A DNA stretch of 64,000 nucleotides from NCBI GenBank assembly GCA_019359275.1, contig JAHHHP010000016.1, forward strand, positions 22,560 through 86,559, in the 5' to 3' direction. Both the position numbers and the translations under genes were made by a program. The first letter of the stretch is position 1, and every line of letters begins with the position of its first letter. Source of the stretch: Myxacorys chilensis ATA2-1-KO14. GTDB taxonomy: Bacteria; Cyanobacteriota; Cyanobacteriia; Leptolyngbyales; Leptolyngbyaceae. Shown here piece after piece: positions 51,924 through 59,909 of the stretch. The notes below the pieces were generated by a model. That model made no database searches. It worked only from the letters and a program-made list of their open reading frames with translations, and was not told the origin of the DNA.

Positions 51924-52979
51924 ATGTGGAACCAAGCTAAGAATCTGCTCTGCATTCGCCTAGACACTATTGGCGATGTGTTGATGACCACTCCCGCCCT
52001 TCGCGCCCTCAAAGAATCCGTACCCGGACGTCAAATTACGCTCCTGACCTCTTCTGCGGGAGCCGCGATCGCGCCCCTGATTCCCGAACTCGATCACTTC
52101 CTGATTTACGATTCGCCCTGGCTAAAAGCCACTGCCCCTCGCTCCAGTCCTCGTCCTGAATACGAGATGATCGAGTTCTTGCGATCGTTTCACTTCGATG
52201 GAGTCGTCATCTTTACGGTCTACAGCCAAAACCCGTTGCCGTCTGCCTTTCTGTGCTATATGGCAGAAATTCCTCTGCGCTTAGCTCACTGCCACGAAAA
52301 TCCCTATCAACTGCTGAGCGACTGGATTAAAGATCCAGAACCCGATGGCGGAATTCGTCACGAAGTTCAACGGCAGCTTGATTTAGTGGCTCACATTGGC
52401 TGTACAACGCAGAATGAACGCCTATCGGTGCAGGTGGAAGAGCGCGATCGCACCGCTATTACTGCTCTCCTCCAACGCCTCACAATTGACAAAGATTCTC
52501 CTTGGGCTGTGATTCATCCTGGAGCAACTGCGGCTTCTCGGCGCTACCCACCAGAAAGCTTTGCTGCCGTTGCCGACCGGCTCATCGCGCAGCAAGGATG
52601 GTCTGTTGTGTTTACCGGAACCGAGTCAGAGCGCGATTTGGTAGAGCAGATTCAAGCGATGATGAACGCCCCCTCTCATGCTTTGTGCAATCTGACGTTA
52701 GGCGAGTTTGCTGCCTTAATCGAAGCGGCTCCAGTCCTCATTTCCAACAATACAGGCCCCGTTCATCTGGCGGCGGCCACTGGAACGCCTATTGTCGATC
52801 TGTATGCGCTGACCAATCCTCAACATACCCCGTGGCAGGTTCCAAACCGAGTCTTGTTTCACGATGTTCCTTGCAAATACTGCTACAAAAGCATTTGTCC
52901 AGAAGGACATCAAGATTGTCTTCGGCAAGTGACACCCGATCGGGTCGTGCAGGCAACAGGAGAGTTAATAGCGAAATGA
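51924..52979 (+). CDS. Glycosyltransferase family 9 (heptosyltransferase-like)
   Basis: A 351-residue GT-B enzyme of family 9 (LPS heptosyltransferase). It starts NLLCIRLDTIGDVLMTTPALR, the family signature near the N-terminus; HPGATAASRRYPPESFAAVAD and NNTGPVHLAAATGTPIVDLY form the donor-binding part. A cluster of Cys residues (CKYCYKSICPEGHQDC) lies near the C-terminus. It would transfer a heptose from ADP-heptose to an envelope glycan. It follows the kinase gene by 38 bp. No LPS core acceptor genes are in view. Confidence 0.9.
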   Translation: MWNQAKNLLCIRLDTIGDVLMTTPALRALKESVPGRQITLLTSSAGAAIAPLIPELDHFLIYDSPWLKATAPRSSPRPEYEMIEFLRSFHFDGVVIFTVYSQNPLPSAFLCYMAEIPLRLAHCHENPYQLLSDWIKDPEPDGGIRHEVQRQLDLVAHIGCTTQNERLSVQVEERDRTAITALLQRLTIDKDSPWAVIHPGATAASRRYPPESFAAVADRLIAQQGWSVVFTGTESERDLVEQIQAMMNAPSHALCNLTLGEFAALIEAAPVLISNNTGPVHLAAATGTPIVDLYALTNPQHTPWQVPNRVLFHDVPCKYCYKSICPEGHQDCLRQVTPDRVVQATGELIAK

Positions 52980-53261
52980 GAGATAAGGGAGGACTTTGGG
53001 ATCTCTTCTGCAACGCTTTGTGAGAAGAGCTACGACCAATGTTGATTAGTCGGCAAACTCTGACAATTTTCACTAAGGTGAAGTCTAGATTCCTTGCAGA
53101 GCGTTACCAAAAGCGTTCTCTAACTCTTTCTTGCCCTATGTCTTTGGCCTTTCTTCCTCTCTCTTTCGATAATTCCTGATTACATCCTACGGCAGATTGG
53201 ATCTGAGAAATCAACTTGATATTCTTTGAGTGTTGAATCAATTTTTTTAGGAGAACGAAAT

Positions 53262-53534
53262 ATGTTGAATCTAATCGCTTGGGCTATCTTAGGATTGATT
53301 GCAGGTGCGATCGCGAAAGCAATCTATCCAGGTTCACAAGGTGGCGGCATCGTTGCGACAATGATTCTCGGTATTGTTGGTGCATTTATCGGAGGTGCCC
53401 TGTTCAACCTGCTCTCGACGGGGACGCTGTCTTTCGCTGCAACAGGTCTGAGCATTGGCGGTATTTTCGTTGCTGTAATCGGTGCGATTATTGCAATCTT
53501 CTTGTGGGGCTTGCTCACCCGCCGCGCCGCATAA
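53262..53534 (+). CDS. GlsB/YeaQ/YmgE-family small membrane protein
   Basis: A 90-residue protein of the transglycosylase-associated family: three short hydrophobic helices rich in Gly, with LNLIAWAILGLIAGAIAKAI and PGSQGGGIVATMILGIVGAF typical of the family. It is located in the inner membrane and is often induced by stress. An AGGAG site 8 nt upstream of ATG 53262 fixes the start. A shared bidirectional terminator lies downstream. The symbol is left blank because the biochemical role is not settled. Confidence 0.9.
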   Translation: MLNLIAWAILGLIAGAIAKAIYPGSQGGGIVATMILGIVGAFIGGALFNLLSTGTLSFAATGLSIGGIFVAVIGAIIAIFLWGLLTRRAA

Positions 53535-53590
53535 GCTCGTAATACTTAAGTTTATTTGCTACAAGATTGCTTTAGGGGTTTTAGCGTCTT

Positions 53591-53650
53591 AAAAAAAATC
53601 AGGGTTCTCTTCAGCACGACGGTTGGAGAGAACCCTTTAGTTTTATCAGG
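53591..53650. terminator. Bidirectional intrinsic terminator
   Basis: A perfect 10-bp stem (AGGGTTCTCT with AGAGAACCCT) and a 16-nt loop. On the plus strand it is followed by TTAGTTTTATC; on the minus strand by GATTTTTTTTAAG. It lies between the convergent glsB-like gene (ends 53534) and the RRM gene (ends 53784). Confidence 0.8.
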
Positions 53651-53783
53651 GTACACAAGCTGAAATTTATCTCTTTGCTGCTTCAAGCAGTCCTCGGTTC
53701 GTTTAAAGCAGTACTCTATCCACCCTTACCCTCGTGTTCCACAACCTGCTGTGCTCCACTGTAAGACGGGTAATATCGCTTTT

Positions 53784-54050
53784 CTAAAACCGTCCTCCTC
53801 GCCCTTCTTCCTTGGGTTTCGCCTTGTTCACCCGGAGTTGTCTACCCATCCACTCTGCTCCATCAAGTTCACTAATTGCCGTATCTTCGTGAGCGTCCTC
53901 TGCCATCTCGACAAACGCAAAACCGCGCATCCGGCCCGTTTCACGGTCTGTGGGCAGAACGACCCGCTTTACGGAGCCGTACTCTGCAAACACAGATCTC
54001 AAGTCTCCATCTGTCGCTTGGTAAGACAAGTTTCCAACGTATATCGTCAT
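53784..54050 (-). CDS. Cyanobacterial RRM RNA-binding protein (Rbp-like)
   Basis: An 88-residue protein with one RNA-recognition motif: RNP2 IYVGNL near residue 4 and RNP1 RGFAFVEM near residue 45, followed by a Gly/Arg-rich tail GRGGRF. Cyanobacterial Rbp proteins bind RNA and are often cold- or stress-induced and take part in mRNA localisation. The 5' leader is long, as is typical for the family. The ATG at 54050 aligns with the family; the longer frame adds nine residues. Confidence 0.92.
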   Translation of the reverse strand: MTIYVGNLSYQATDGDLRSVFAEYGSVKRVVLPTDRETGRMRGFAFVEMAEDAHEDTAISELDGAEWMGRQLRVNKAKPKEEGRGGRF

Positions 54051-54518
54051 GAGAAGGGTCATCCGAACAAAGAGCAAAACAGATTCTTGAGCGCTCTATC
54101 GCTAAATTGCAATCGCTTCGCAGTAGAAGCAAGGCGGTTAGACCGACTCAGAATCTAGTCTAAATATTGCCCTTAGTTGCAAAATTAATTTTGTCACTAG
54201 CAACACATTTACTTAGTAAAGTTGCAGATCTGTGGGGCAAAGTTTCTTGATCCCCAAGTTCAACCGCAATCGCTAAATTCGATTTTGCTGTATTCCATTT
54301 TTGCGTTTCGCTTAGTCTCTACCGCCTCTATCATTCCTACCGTTCTCAATCATCTCTCAAGGATATATAAGTAAATTTAATAGATATTTTTACCTAATTT
54401 AGGTGAGTGATTCGCTAGATTCGGCATACGGGATGAGTAAATTTGCCTTAAGATTGTCGTAATGATTTAAGCGGTTAGATCAAAACTCGCTGACCATACC
54501 CAACCAGGAGGACTATTT
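54051..54518. other. Divergent promoter region for rbp-like gene and fba
   Basis: About 470 bp. A perfect palindrome ACCTAA-T-TTAGGT (54392-54404) lies 115 bp upstream of the fba ATG and may be an operator. A good AGGAGG ribosome site directly before fba is visible. No RNA gene was found. Confidence 0.45.
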
Positions 54519-55598
54519 ATGGCGCTCGTACCAATGCGGCTGCTGTTGGATCATGCGGCTGAACACGGCTACGGCATCCCGGCATTCAACGTCAACAACA
54601 TGGAGCAGATCCAAGCGATCATGCAGGCTGCCCATGAAACTGACAGCCCTGTAATTTTGCAAGCTTCTCGTGGCGCTCGTTCCTACGCTGGCGAAAACTT
54701 CCTGCGTCACCTGATCTTGGCGGCAGTCGAGACTTATCCTCACATTCCGATTACCATGCACCAAGATCATGGTAACGAGCCTGCCACCTGTTACTCGGCG
54801 ATCAAGAATGGCTTCACGAGCGTCATGATGGATGGTTCACTTGAAGCCGATGCAAAATCTCCTGCTAGCTATGAGTACAACGTGGCAGTCACCCGTGAAG
54901 TGGTGAAAGTGGCTCACGCGATCGGAGCATCGGTCGAAGGTGAACTGGGCTGTTTGGGTTCGCTCGAAACGGGCATGGGTGAAGCAGAAGACGGTCATGG
55001 CTTCGAGGGTAAGCTAGATCATTCTCAACTGTTGACCGACCCAGATCAAGCGGTTGACTTTGTTGAGCAGACTCAGGTAGATGCGTTGGCAGTTGCGATT
55101 GGGACGAGCCACGGAGCTTACAAATTCACCCGCAAGCCGACAGGTGAAATCCTAGCAATCAGCCGAATTGCAGAAATTAACAAGCGCTTGCCCAACACTC
55201 ATTTGGTGATGCATGGTTCTTCGTCTGTACCGGAAGATCTGTTGGCGTTAATCAACCAGCACGGTGGCGCAATTCCTGAAACCTATGGTGTACCTGTTGA
55301 AGAGATTCAGAAGGGCATTAAAAACGGGGTGCGCAAGGTGAACATCGACACCGACAACCGTTTGGCAATTACGGCTGCTGTTCGTGAAGCACTCGAAGCT
55401 AATCCGAAGGAATTTGACCCCCGCCACTTCCTGAAGCCGTCGATTAAGTACATGCAGAAAGTGTGTGCCGATCGCTATAAGGAGTTCTGGACGGCAGGCA
55501 ATGCAAGCAAGATTAAGCAAGCCTCGGTTGAAGTTTATGCAGCAATGTATAAGAAAGGCGAACTCGATCAAGTCGCTAAGAAGACCGCTAGTGTCTAA
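54519..55598 (+). CDS. fba: Class II fructose-bisphosphate aldolase
   Basis: A 359-residue class II (metal-dependent) aldolase of the Calvin-cycle type, which joins dihydroxyacetone phosphate with glyceraldehyde-3-phosphate or erythrose-4-phosphate. Segments are [24 protein letters not shown] with the metal-binding His residues, [16 protein letters not shown] [33 protein letters not shown] and [12 protein letters not shown]. An AGGAGG site precedes ATG 54519 and a strong terminator follows. No other Calvin-cycle gene is adjacent. Confidence 0.97.
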   Translation: MALVPMRLLLDHAAEHGYGIPAFNVNNMEQIQAIMQAAHETDSPVILQASRGARSYAGENFLRHLILAAVETYPHIPITMHQDHGNEPATCYSAIKNGFTSVMMDGSLEADAKSPASYEYNVAVTREVVKVAHAIGASVEGELGCLGSLETGMGEAEDGHGFEGKLDHSQLLTDPDQAVDFVEQTQVDALAVAIGTSHGAYKFTRKPTGEILAISRIAEINKRLPNTHLVMHGSSSVPEDLLALINQHGGAIPETYGVPVEEIQKGIKNGVRKVNIDTDNRLAITAAVREALEANPKEFDPRHFLKPSIKYMQKVCADRYKEFWTAGNASKIKQASVEVYAAMYKKGELDQVAKKTASV

Positions 55599-55617
55599 TC
55601 GCTAGGTTTAATTGAGA

Positions 55618-55651
55618 AACTGGGTAGCCGAAAAGCTGCCCAGTTTTTTAT
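55618..55651 (+). terminator. Intrinsic terminator of fba
   Basis: AACTGGGTAGC pairs with GCTGCCCAGTT (11 bp, one G-U pair) around a short loop, followed by TTTTTTATT. Confidence 0.9.
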
Positions 55652-55867
55652 TGAGCCAGTTTCTCATTAAGTTAAGCGGTTATGGTCTTTTAGAGGCAAT
55701 CAATCCTTTGCTTAAGAGGGGTTCCTATTCTCCAGTGACACAATTTGGGTAATGCACTTAATTTTCGTTCTCAGGGTTGATTCATGCGATCGCGCCACCC
55801 TGCCACAATGCTGAAATATGGTTCCAACCTATACAATTTTCATATTTTTTCTAAAGGCTTAAAAGTA

Positions 55868-56329
55868 ATGATCAAATCCTGGATGGTGATTGGCGCAGTC
55901 ACACTCTTAGTCGCACTAGGAAGCAATATTCTCAGACCGCAGGATGTGAAGTGGTTTAATCGATTGCAGCGTCCGCGTTGGCTTACCTTTGAGAAGCTGA
56001 TTCCAGTGATTTGGATGATTATTTTTATTTGTGGCGCTTGGTCTGCCTACATTGTATGGGAAGAAACGCAAGACTGGCAGTTGATGATTTTTTACCTCGT
56101 GCTAGAAGTTGCGATCGTGGCCTACTCCCCCACATTATTTTGGTCTCATAGTCTCAAACTGGGAACATTCATTGGCGGGTTAGGCTTTGTCATTGGGTTA
56201 CTGTTGACTGCGCGAGTCTATCCAATTTCTGGATGGGCTGCGCTGTTGCTCGTTCCCTTCTTGTTGTGGAGTCCGATCGGCACGTATACAACTTGGGCAA
56301 TTTATAAACTCAATCCCGAATATCCCTAG
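55868..56329 (+). CDS. tspO: TspO/MBR-family protein
   Basis: A 154-residue membrane protein with five helices of the TspO family. WFNRLQRPRWLTFEKLIPVIWMIIF is the characteristic segment, with conserved Trp and Pro. Bacterial TspO binds tetrapyrroles such as porphyrins and is linked to stress responses and pigment regulation, sensible in a cyanobacterium. ATG 55868 is preferred over a frame start 84 bp upstream, which adds an unconserved leader. The following gene is a cyclophilin. Confidence 0.88.
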   Translation: MIKSWMVIGAVTLLVALGSNILRPQDVKWFNRLQRPRWLTFEKLIPVIWMIIFICGAWSAYIVWEETQDWQLMIFYLVLEVAIVAYSPTLFWSHSLKLGTFIGGLGFVIGLLLTARVYPISGWAALLLVPFLLWSPIGTYTTWAIYKLNPEYP

Positions 56330-56386
56330 AATCCGCTAGTTCTGCCCTGCCTGCTAGGATAGTGGGGTTGAAATAAGGGAACACCT

Positions 56387-56827
56387 ATGACTCGCGCAAT
56401 CATGGAAACCGACAAGGGTACGATCCACTTGGATCTGTTTGATCAAGACGCGCCCAACACGGTGAAGAATTTTGTGGATTTATCCACTAAAGGTTACTAC
56501 GATGGATTGGCATTTCATCGGGTCATTCCTAACTTTATGGTGCAAGGCGGTTGCCCAAACACGCGGGAAGGCGCAAAAGGAAGACCGGGAACGGGCGGTC
56601 CGGGATACCAAATCAAGTGTGAAATTAACCCGAACAAGCACAAGGCGGGGTCGCTATCAATGGCTCACGCAGGACGCGATACGGGCGGTAGCCAGTTCTT
56701 TATTTGCCATTCGCCTCAGCCCCATTTGGATGGAATGCATACTGTGTTTGGTCAGACCAACGACATGGATGTCGTGAATGCGATTCGGCAAGACGATCGG
56801 ATTTTGTCTGTGAAGATCGAAGAGTAG
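56387..56827 (+). CDS. Cyclophilin-type peptidyl-prolyl isomerase
   Basis: A 146-residue cytosolic cyclophilin. It has [13 protein letters not shown], with the catalytic Arg, then [20 protein letters not shown] and [11 protein letters not shown]. It speeds cis-trans isomerisation of Xaa-Pro bonds during folding. There is no signal peptide. The start ATG 56387 is preceded by a weak AGGGAAC site. It is the standard cyanobacterial single-domain form. Confidence 0.95.
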   Translation: MTRAIMETDKGTIHLDLFDQDAPNTVKNFVDLSTKGYYDGLAFHRVIPNFMVQGGCPNTREGAKGRPGTGGPGYQIKCEINPNKHKAGSLSMAHAGRDTGGSQFFICHSPQPHLDGMHTVFGQTNDMDVVNAIRQDDRILSVKIEE

Positions 56828-56855
56828 AGACGGAGGCTGAGGGAGGTCTTCATCC

Positions 56856-57557
56856 CTACCTCCCCGCCTTCCCATATTTGGCACTAGCCCTTCCACCTTC
56901 TTGCACGGTCAGCCAAGCCCAAATCTGATCGCCGTAAGAAAAGTGCCACCACTCATTCCAATGACGCTTAAAGCCTGATTTAACCATGACATCGCAAAGA
57001 AGCTGACGATGCTGATGATAGGTTTTCTCTAATAAGTTAGTGCTTTCTGCAAAATGGTTGGGGAACGATCGCGGCGACAGTTCATCGATCGGCGAACCCA
57101 TATCAATCTCGTTTCCCTCAGCATTCATCAAAGTGATATCGATGGCGGCTCCTGTACTGTGGGGCGGAGGCATCCTTGGGTCCACATTTGGCATGGCCCA
57201 AAATTGATAGACCTGTTGCAGAATTTCTTCTCGCTGCGCTTCTGTTAAAGCTTTTGGGTTTAATCCATGCGCTCGCGCCACTCCGACAAACGTGTAGTCC
57301 ACCATAAATTGCTGCACAGCAACCGGACGATAGGCATCAAAAATCTGAATCTTCCAACCGGGATGAGACTGTTGCAATAGTTTATGGGCAGTCAGCAAGC
57401 GATCGCAAACGCCTTGCCGGACGTAAAACGGCGATTTCTTCCCGTAGGGTGCGCCTAGCTTGGCGTAAGGATGGGGGGTAACGAAGGCAAATTCGTCAGG
57501 AATTTGAACGAGGGGTTCGTGACACTCGGCGATCGCGACGGATTGATAAGGCTTCAT
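56856..57557 (-). CDS. M15D D-alanyl-D-alanine dipeptidase (VanX/DdpX-like)
   Basis: A 233-residue peptidase of the M15D family, a zinc enzyme that cleaves D-Ala-D-Ala. Metal-binding and catalytic segments PPHSTGAAIDITLM and EWWHFSYG are present; DAYRPVAVQQFMV carries a conserved substrate-binding Arg. The N-terminus has no signal peptide, so it likely works in the cytoplasm on the dipeptide. In non-glycopeptide-resistant bacteria it recycles D-Ala. No vanA or vanH partner is nearby. ATG 57557 is chosen over an earlier frame start at 57593. Confidence 0.88.
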   Translation of the reverse strand: MKPYQSVAIAECHEPLVQIPDEFAFVTPHPYAKLGAPYGKKSPFYVRQGVCDRLLTAHKLLQQSHPGWKIQIFDAYRPVAVQQFMVDYTFVGVARAHGLNPKALTEAQREEILQQVYQFWAMPNVDPRMPPPHSTGAAIDITLMNAEGNEIDMGSPIDELSPRSFPNHFAESTNLLEKTYHQHRQLLCDVMVKSGFKRHWNEWWHFSYGDQIWAWLTVQEGGRASAKYGKAGR

Positions 57558-57602
57558 GCCAGTAGACGATAAACATAGCAGAAACCTTATCATCCCTGCG
57601 AC

Positions 57603-58466
57603 TCAATCTCCTCCGGGAATCCCAGCAAGTTGCCATTGTCCGTTCAGTTTGGCAAAGATAACTCGATACTCTAACGGCTGGTGGGCATACTGACTCGATA
57701 CAAACCCCGGCTTTCCATTGGGTAGAAGAATTGGCATCCAGCTTTTGATCGGGTCGTATCCTTCCTTAGGGTTGCTGTACCGCTGTTCAAACGTTTTTCG
57801 ATCAAGCTTGACGACTTCGTTCGAGAGTCTTGCAACGATCGCGCTAATGGCACTCGGTTGCGCTCTGACGTTGACATTCTCACCCTCAATAATCACTTTA
57901 TCGAGGAGATGCCCAACACCTTGAGTGCCTTTTGGCGGTGGATACTGTTTCTCAAGTTCGCCCGCCGCATTCGAGCAAACAAAGCCATCTGCATCTTGTT
58001 CAGATTTCACGTTTGTGAGCGAACATGGGCCTGATATTGCTTTTTCAAGAATGCTCCAGAGCGGTGCGGCAGGACCCTCTGATTTCAAATATTCTGCTAG
58101 GGGTATGGGTCTACCAAATCCGAGGGAGATCTCTCCCTTCGGAACAACACTTTTGAGAAATTCCAGGTCGCGACGCTTGATTGCTGCCCGTGCGCGATCG
58201 CGAAACGGAGCAAAGGAGGTGTTCTTCACCTCGTCTCGAAATACGAGTCGCTGATGCGGAAAATCATCCAATGGCGACGGGGCGGGTGTCGGAGCAGGAG
58301 ATGTCACAACAGGCGGCTCGGGCAGTGGGGTCGTCGTCGGAGACGGTTGAGACGGGGGAGAAACGACAAGGGACGGGGCGGAACGGTTTGATGTGGCAGC
58401 AATTCCAATCCCAATTCCGCCTGCGCAAATCGCGGCAAGCGCAACAATCAAAGGAGCTTTCTGCAT
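57603..58466 (-). CDS. Exported SH3-domain protein
   Basis: A 287-residue secreted protein. A signal peptide-like helix (residues 7-25, IVALAAICAGGIGIGIA) is followed by a Pro/Ser/Thr-rich linker (about 30-65), a helical region (RDRARAAIKRRDLEFLKSVVP), and a bacterial SH3 domain at about 190-245 (VIIEGENVNVRAQPS). Such domains bind cell-wall glycans or peptides. Two Cys (CSLTN, VCSNAAG) may form a disulfide. It lies upstream of the VanX-like gene in the same direction, 45 bp apart, suggesting an envelope role. Confidence 0.8.
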   Translation of the reverse strand: MQKAPLIVALAAICAGGIGIGIAATSNRSAPSLVVSPPSQPSPTTTPLPEPPVVTSPAPTPAPSPLDDFPHQRLVFRDEVKNTSFAPFRDRARAAIKRRDLEFLKSVVPKGEISLGFGRPIPLAEYLKSEGPAAPLWSILEKAISGPCSLTNVKSEQDADGFVCSNAAGELEKQYPPPKGTQGVGHLLDKVIIEGENVNVRAQPSAISAIVARLSNEVVKLDRKTFEQRYSNPKEGYDPIKSWMPILLPNGKPGFVSSQYAHQPLEYRVIFAKLNGQWQLAGIPGGD

Positions 58467-58542
58467 AACACAAGGAACGGTGACGATTTCTACTGATTTC
58501 TACAGTTCTCCTACTGCCCCTTACGGAACCCCATATAGCGCT

Positions 58543-58764
58543 CTAGTCTTTAGGCGGAACCGGATCATAACCAACCGACGACGAGAACGGATGACAGCGA
58601 CAAATGCGCCTCGTTGCCAACCAACTGCCCTTAAGCGCGCCATGAGTGGCGATCGCGTCAATGGCATATTGTGAACACGTCGGCTGAAATCGGCACGTTG
58701 GCATCAGCAGAGGCGAAATGAAACCGCGATAGCCGCGAATGAGTCCAATCAGTAAAAGTTTCAT
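58543..58764 (-). CDS. yidD: Membrane protein insertion efficiency factor YidD
   Basis: A 73-residue protein of the YidD family (DUF37). It has an N-terminal amphipathic segment [18 protein letters not shown], then [15 protein letters not shown] and [18 protein letters not shown], with the conserved Cys residues. It helps insert proteins through YidC. It is divergent from rpsD, which suits the usual link to translation and membrane insertion. The start is ATG 58764. Confidence 0.93.
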   Translation of the reverse strand: MKLLLIGLIRGYRGFISPLLMPTCRFQPTCSQYAIDAIATHGALKGSWLATRRICRCHPFSSSVGYDPVPPKD

Positions 58765-58785
58765 ACCTTATATTTTAGGAAATAT

Positions 58786-58814
58786 TTGAAACTAACAACT
58801 GGAAGACCTATACT
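58786..58814 (+). promoter_or_regulatory. rpsD promoter
   Basis: TTGAAA (58786-58791) and TATACT (58809-58814) are separated by exactly 17 bp. Transcription would begin near 58821, giving about 36 nt of leader with the GAGGAAAG ribosome site before ATG 58857. Confidence 0.7.
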
Positions 58815-58856
58815 AGTAAAGTTGTCAAAATCTTCTTTCGAGTACGAGGAAAGTTC

Positions 58857-59465
58857 ATGTCGCGATATCGAGGTCCGCGTTTACGAATTGCGCGTCGTTT
58901 GGGAGATCTGCCTGGTCTCACTCGCAAAACCCCCAGACGGGCATATCCCCCCGGACAACACGGGCAAAACCGCAAAAAACGGTCTGAATATGCAGTTCGT
59001 TTGGATGAGAAGCAGAAGCTTCGCTTTAATTATGGGGTGACTGAGCGCCAATTGCTTCGCTATGTGCGGAAAGCGCGTCGGGCAGCTGGTTCTACCGGAC
59101 AGGTCTTGTTGCAACTGCTAGAGATGCGGTTAGACAACACTGTTTTTCGGATGGGCATGGCGGCAACGATTCCGGGCGCTCGGCAGTTGGTGAATCACGG
59201 ACACGTTACGGTGAATGGTCGCGTGGTGGACATTGGCAGCTATCAATGCCGTGCAGGAGATGTAATTGGGGTGCGCGATCGCGATCGCTCCAGAAAGCTA
59301 GTGGAAGCGAATCTTCAGTATCCCGGTTTGGCGAACTTGCCGAGCCATTTAGAGTTTGATAAGAATAAGCTAACCGGAAAGGTTAACAATGTCATCGATC
59401 GGGAGTGGGTAGCCCTCCAGATCAACGAACTGCTGGTGGTGGAGTACTACTCGCGTCAGGCGTAG
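58857..59465 (+). CDS. rpsD: 30S ribosomal protein S4
   Basis: A 202-residue ribosomal protein S4, which binds 16S rRNA early in 30S assembly. It starts [20 protein letters not shown]; the S4 domain segment [30 protein letters not shown] and the ending [15 protein letters not shown] are standard. A GAGGAAAG site precedes ATG 58857, a good promoter lies upstream and a terminator follows. It is monocistronic, as in most cyanobacteria. Confidence 0.98.
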   Translation: MSRYRGPRLRIARRLGDLPGLTRKTPRRAYPPGQHGQNRKKRSEYAVRLDEKQKLRFNYGVTERQLLRYVRKARRAAGSTGQVLLQLLEMRLDNTVFRMGMAATIPGARQLVNHGHVTVNGRVVDIGSYQCRAGDVIGVRDRDRSRKLVEANLQYPGLANLPSHLEFDKNKLTGKVNNVIDREWVALQINELLVVEYYSRQA

Positions 59466-59507
59466 ATTCACCTGTTCGATATGACCGCGGCACTCGAATA
59501 TTTGTTG

Positions 59508-59541
59508 AAGCCCTTTCGTCCGTCAGCGAGAGGGCTTTTTT
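59508..59541 (+). terminator. Intrinsic terminator of rpsD
   Basis: AAGCCCTTTCG pairs with CGAGAGGGCTT (11 bp, one mismatch) with an 8-nt loop, followed by TTTTTTG. Confidence 0.85.
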
Positions 59542-59595
59542 GATTGGCGTAACTATTAACTACAGTGTGGTAGACGTGTCCCTACAGGATGGTAA

Positions 59596-59865
59596 TTACC
59601 CTAGCGTTTCCAAAATTAAATGCTCTAAAGAGAGCGGTTCATCCCCAAATTTTCTTTCAATATAGGTAGCGTACCAGTGGTTGAGTGACCACTTGGCAGA
59701 TTCAACATCGGCTCTGGTTTGGGCAGCGCTCCGGGCAGCGTCTAGCGTTGGGTAGACCTGACGATCGCTTACGGCCAACCGATTTCCGGGTAGCCAGCAC
59801 TGAAACGAGAATCCATTAGATTCCGCCACAAGTTCAATGAGCCAACCGTGGTAAACCTCGTTCAT
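59596..59865 (-). CDS. Small conserved cyanobacterial protein of unknown function
   Basis: An 89-residue protein. It has a beta-rich first half (YHGWLIELVAESNGFSFQCWLPG) and a helical second half (YPTLDAARSAAQTRADVESAKWSLNHWY). The pattern, with Trp and Tyr, is that of small hypothetical proteins common in cyanobacteria. No membrane segment is present. Start ATG 59865; it lies downstream of the Phn-type permease operon, in the same direction, 45 bp after its stop. Function is unknown. Confidence 0.65.
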   Translation of the reverse strand: MNEVYHGWLIELVAESNGFSFQCWLPGNRLAVSDRQVYPTLDAARSAAQTRADVESAKWSLNHWYATYIERKFGDEPLSLEHLILETLG

Positions 59866-59909
59866 TTGCCTGAAACACTCGACCTGAACTATTTGTTCCG
59901 TTTAATCCG

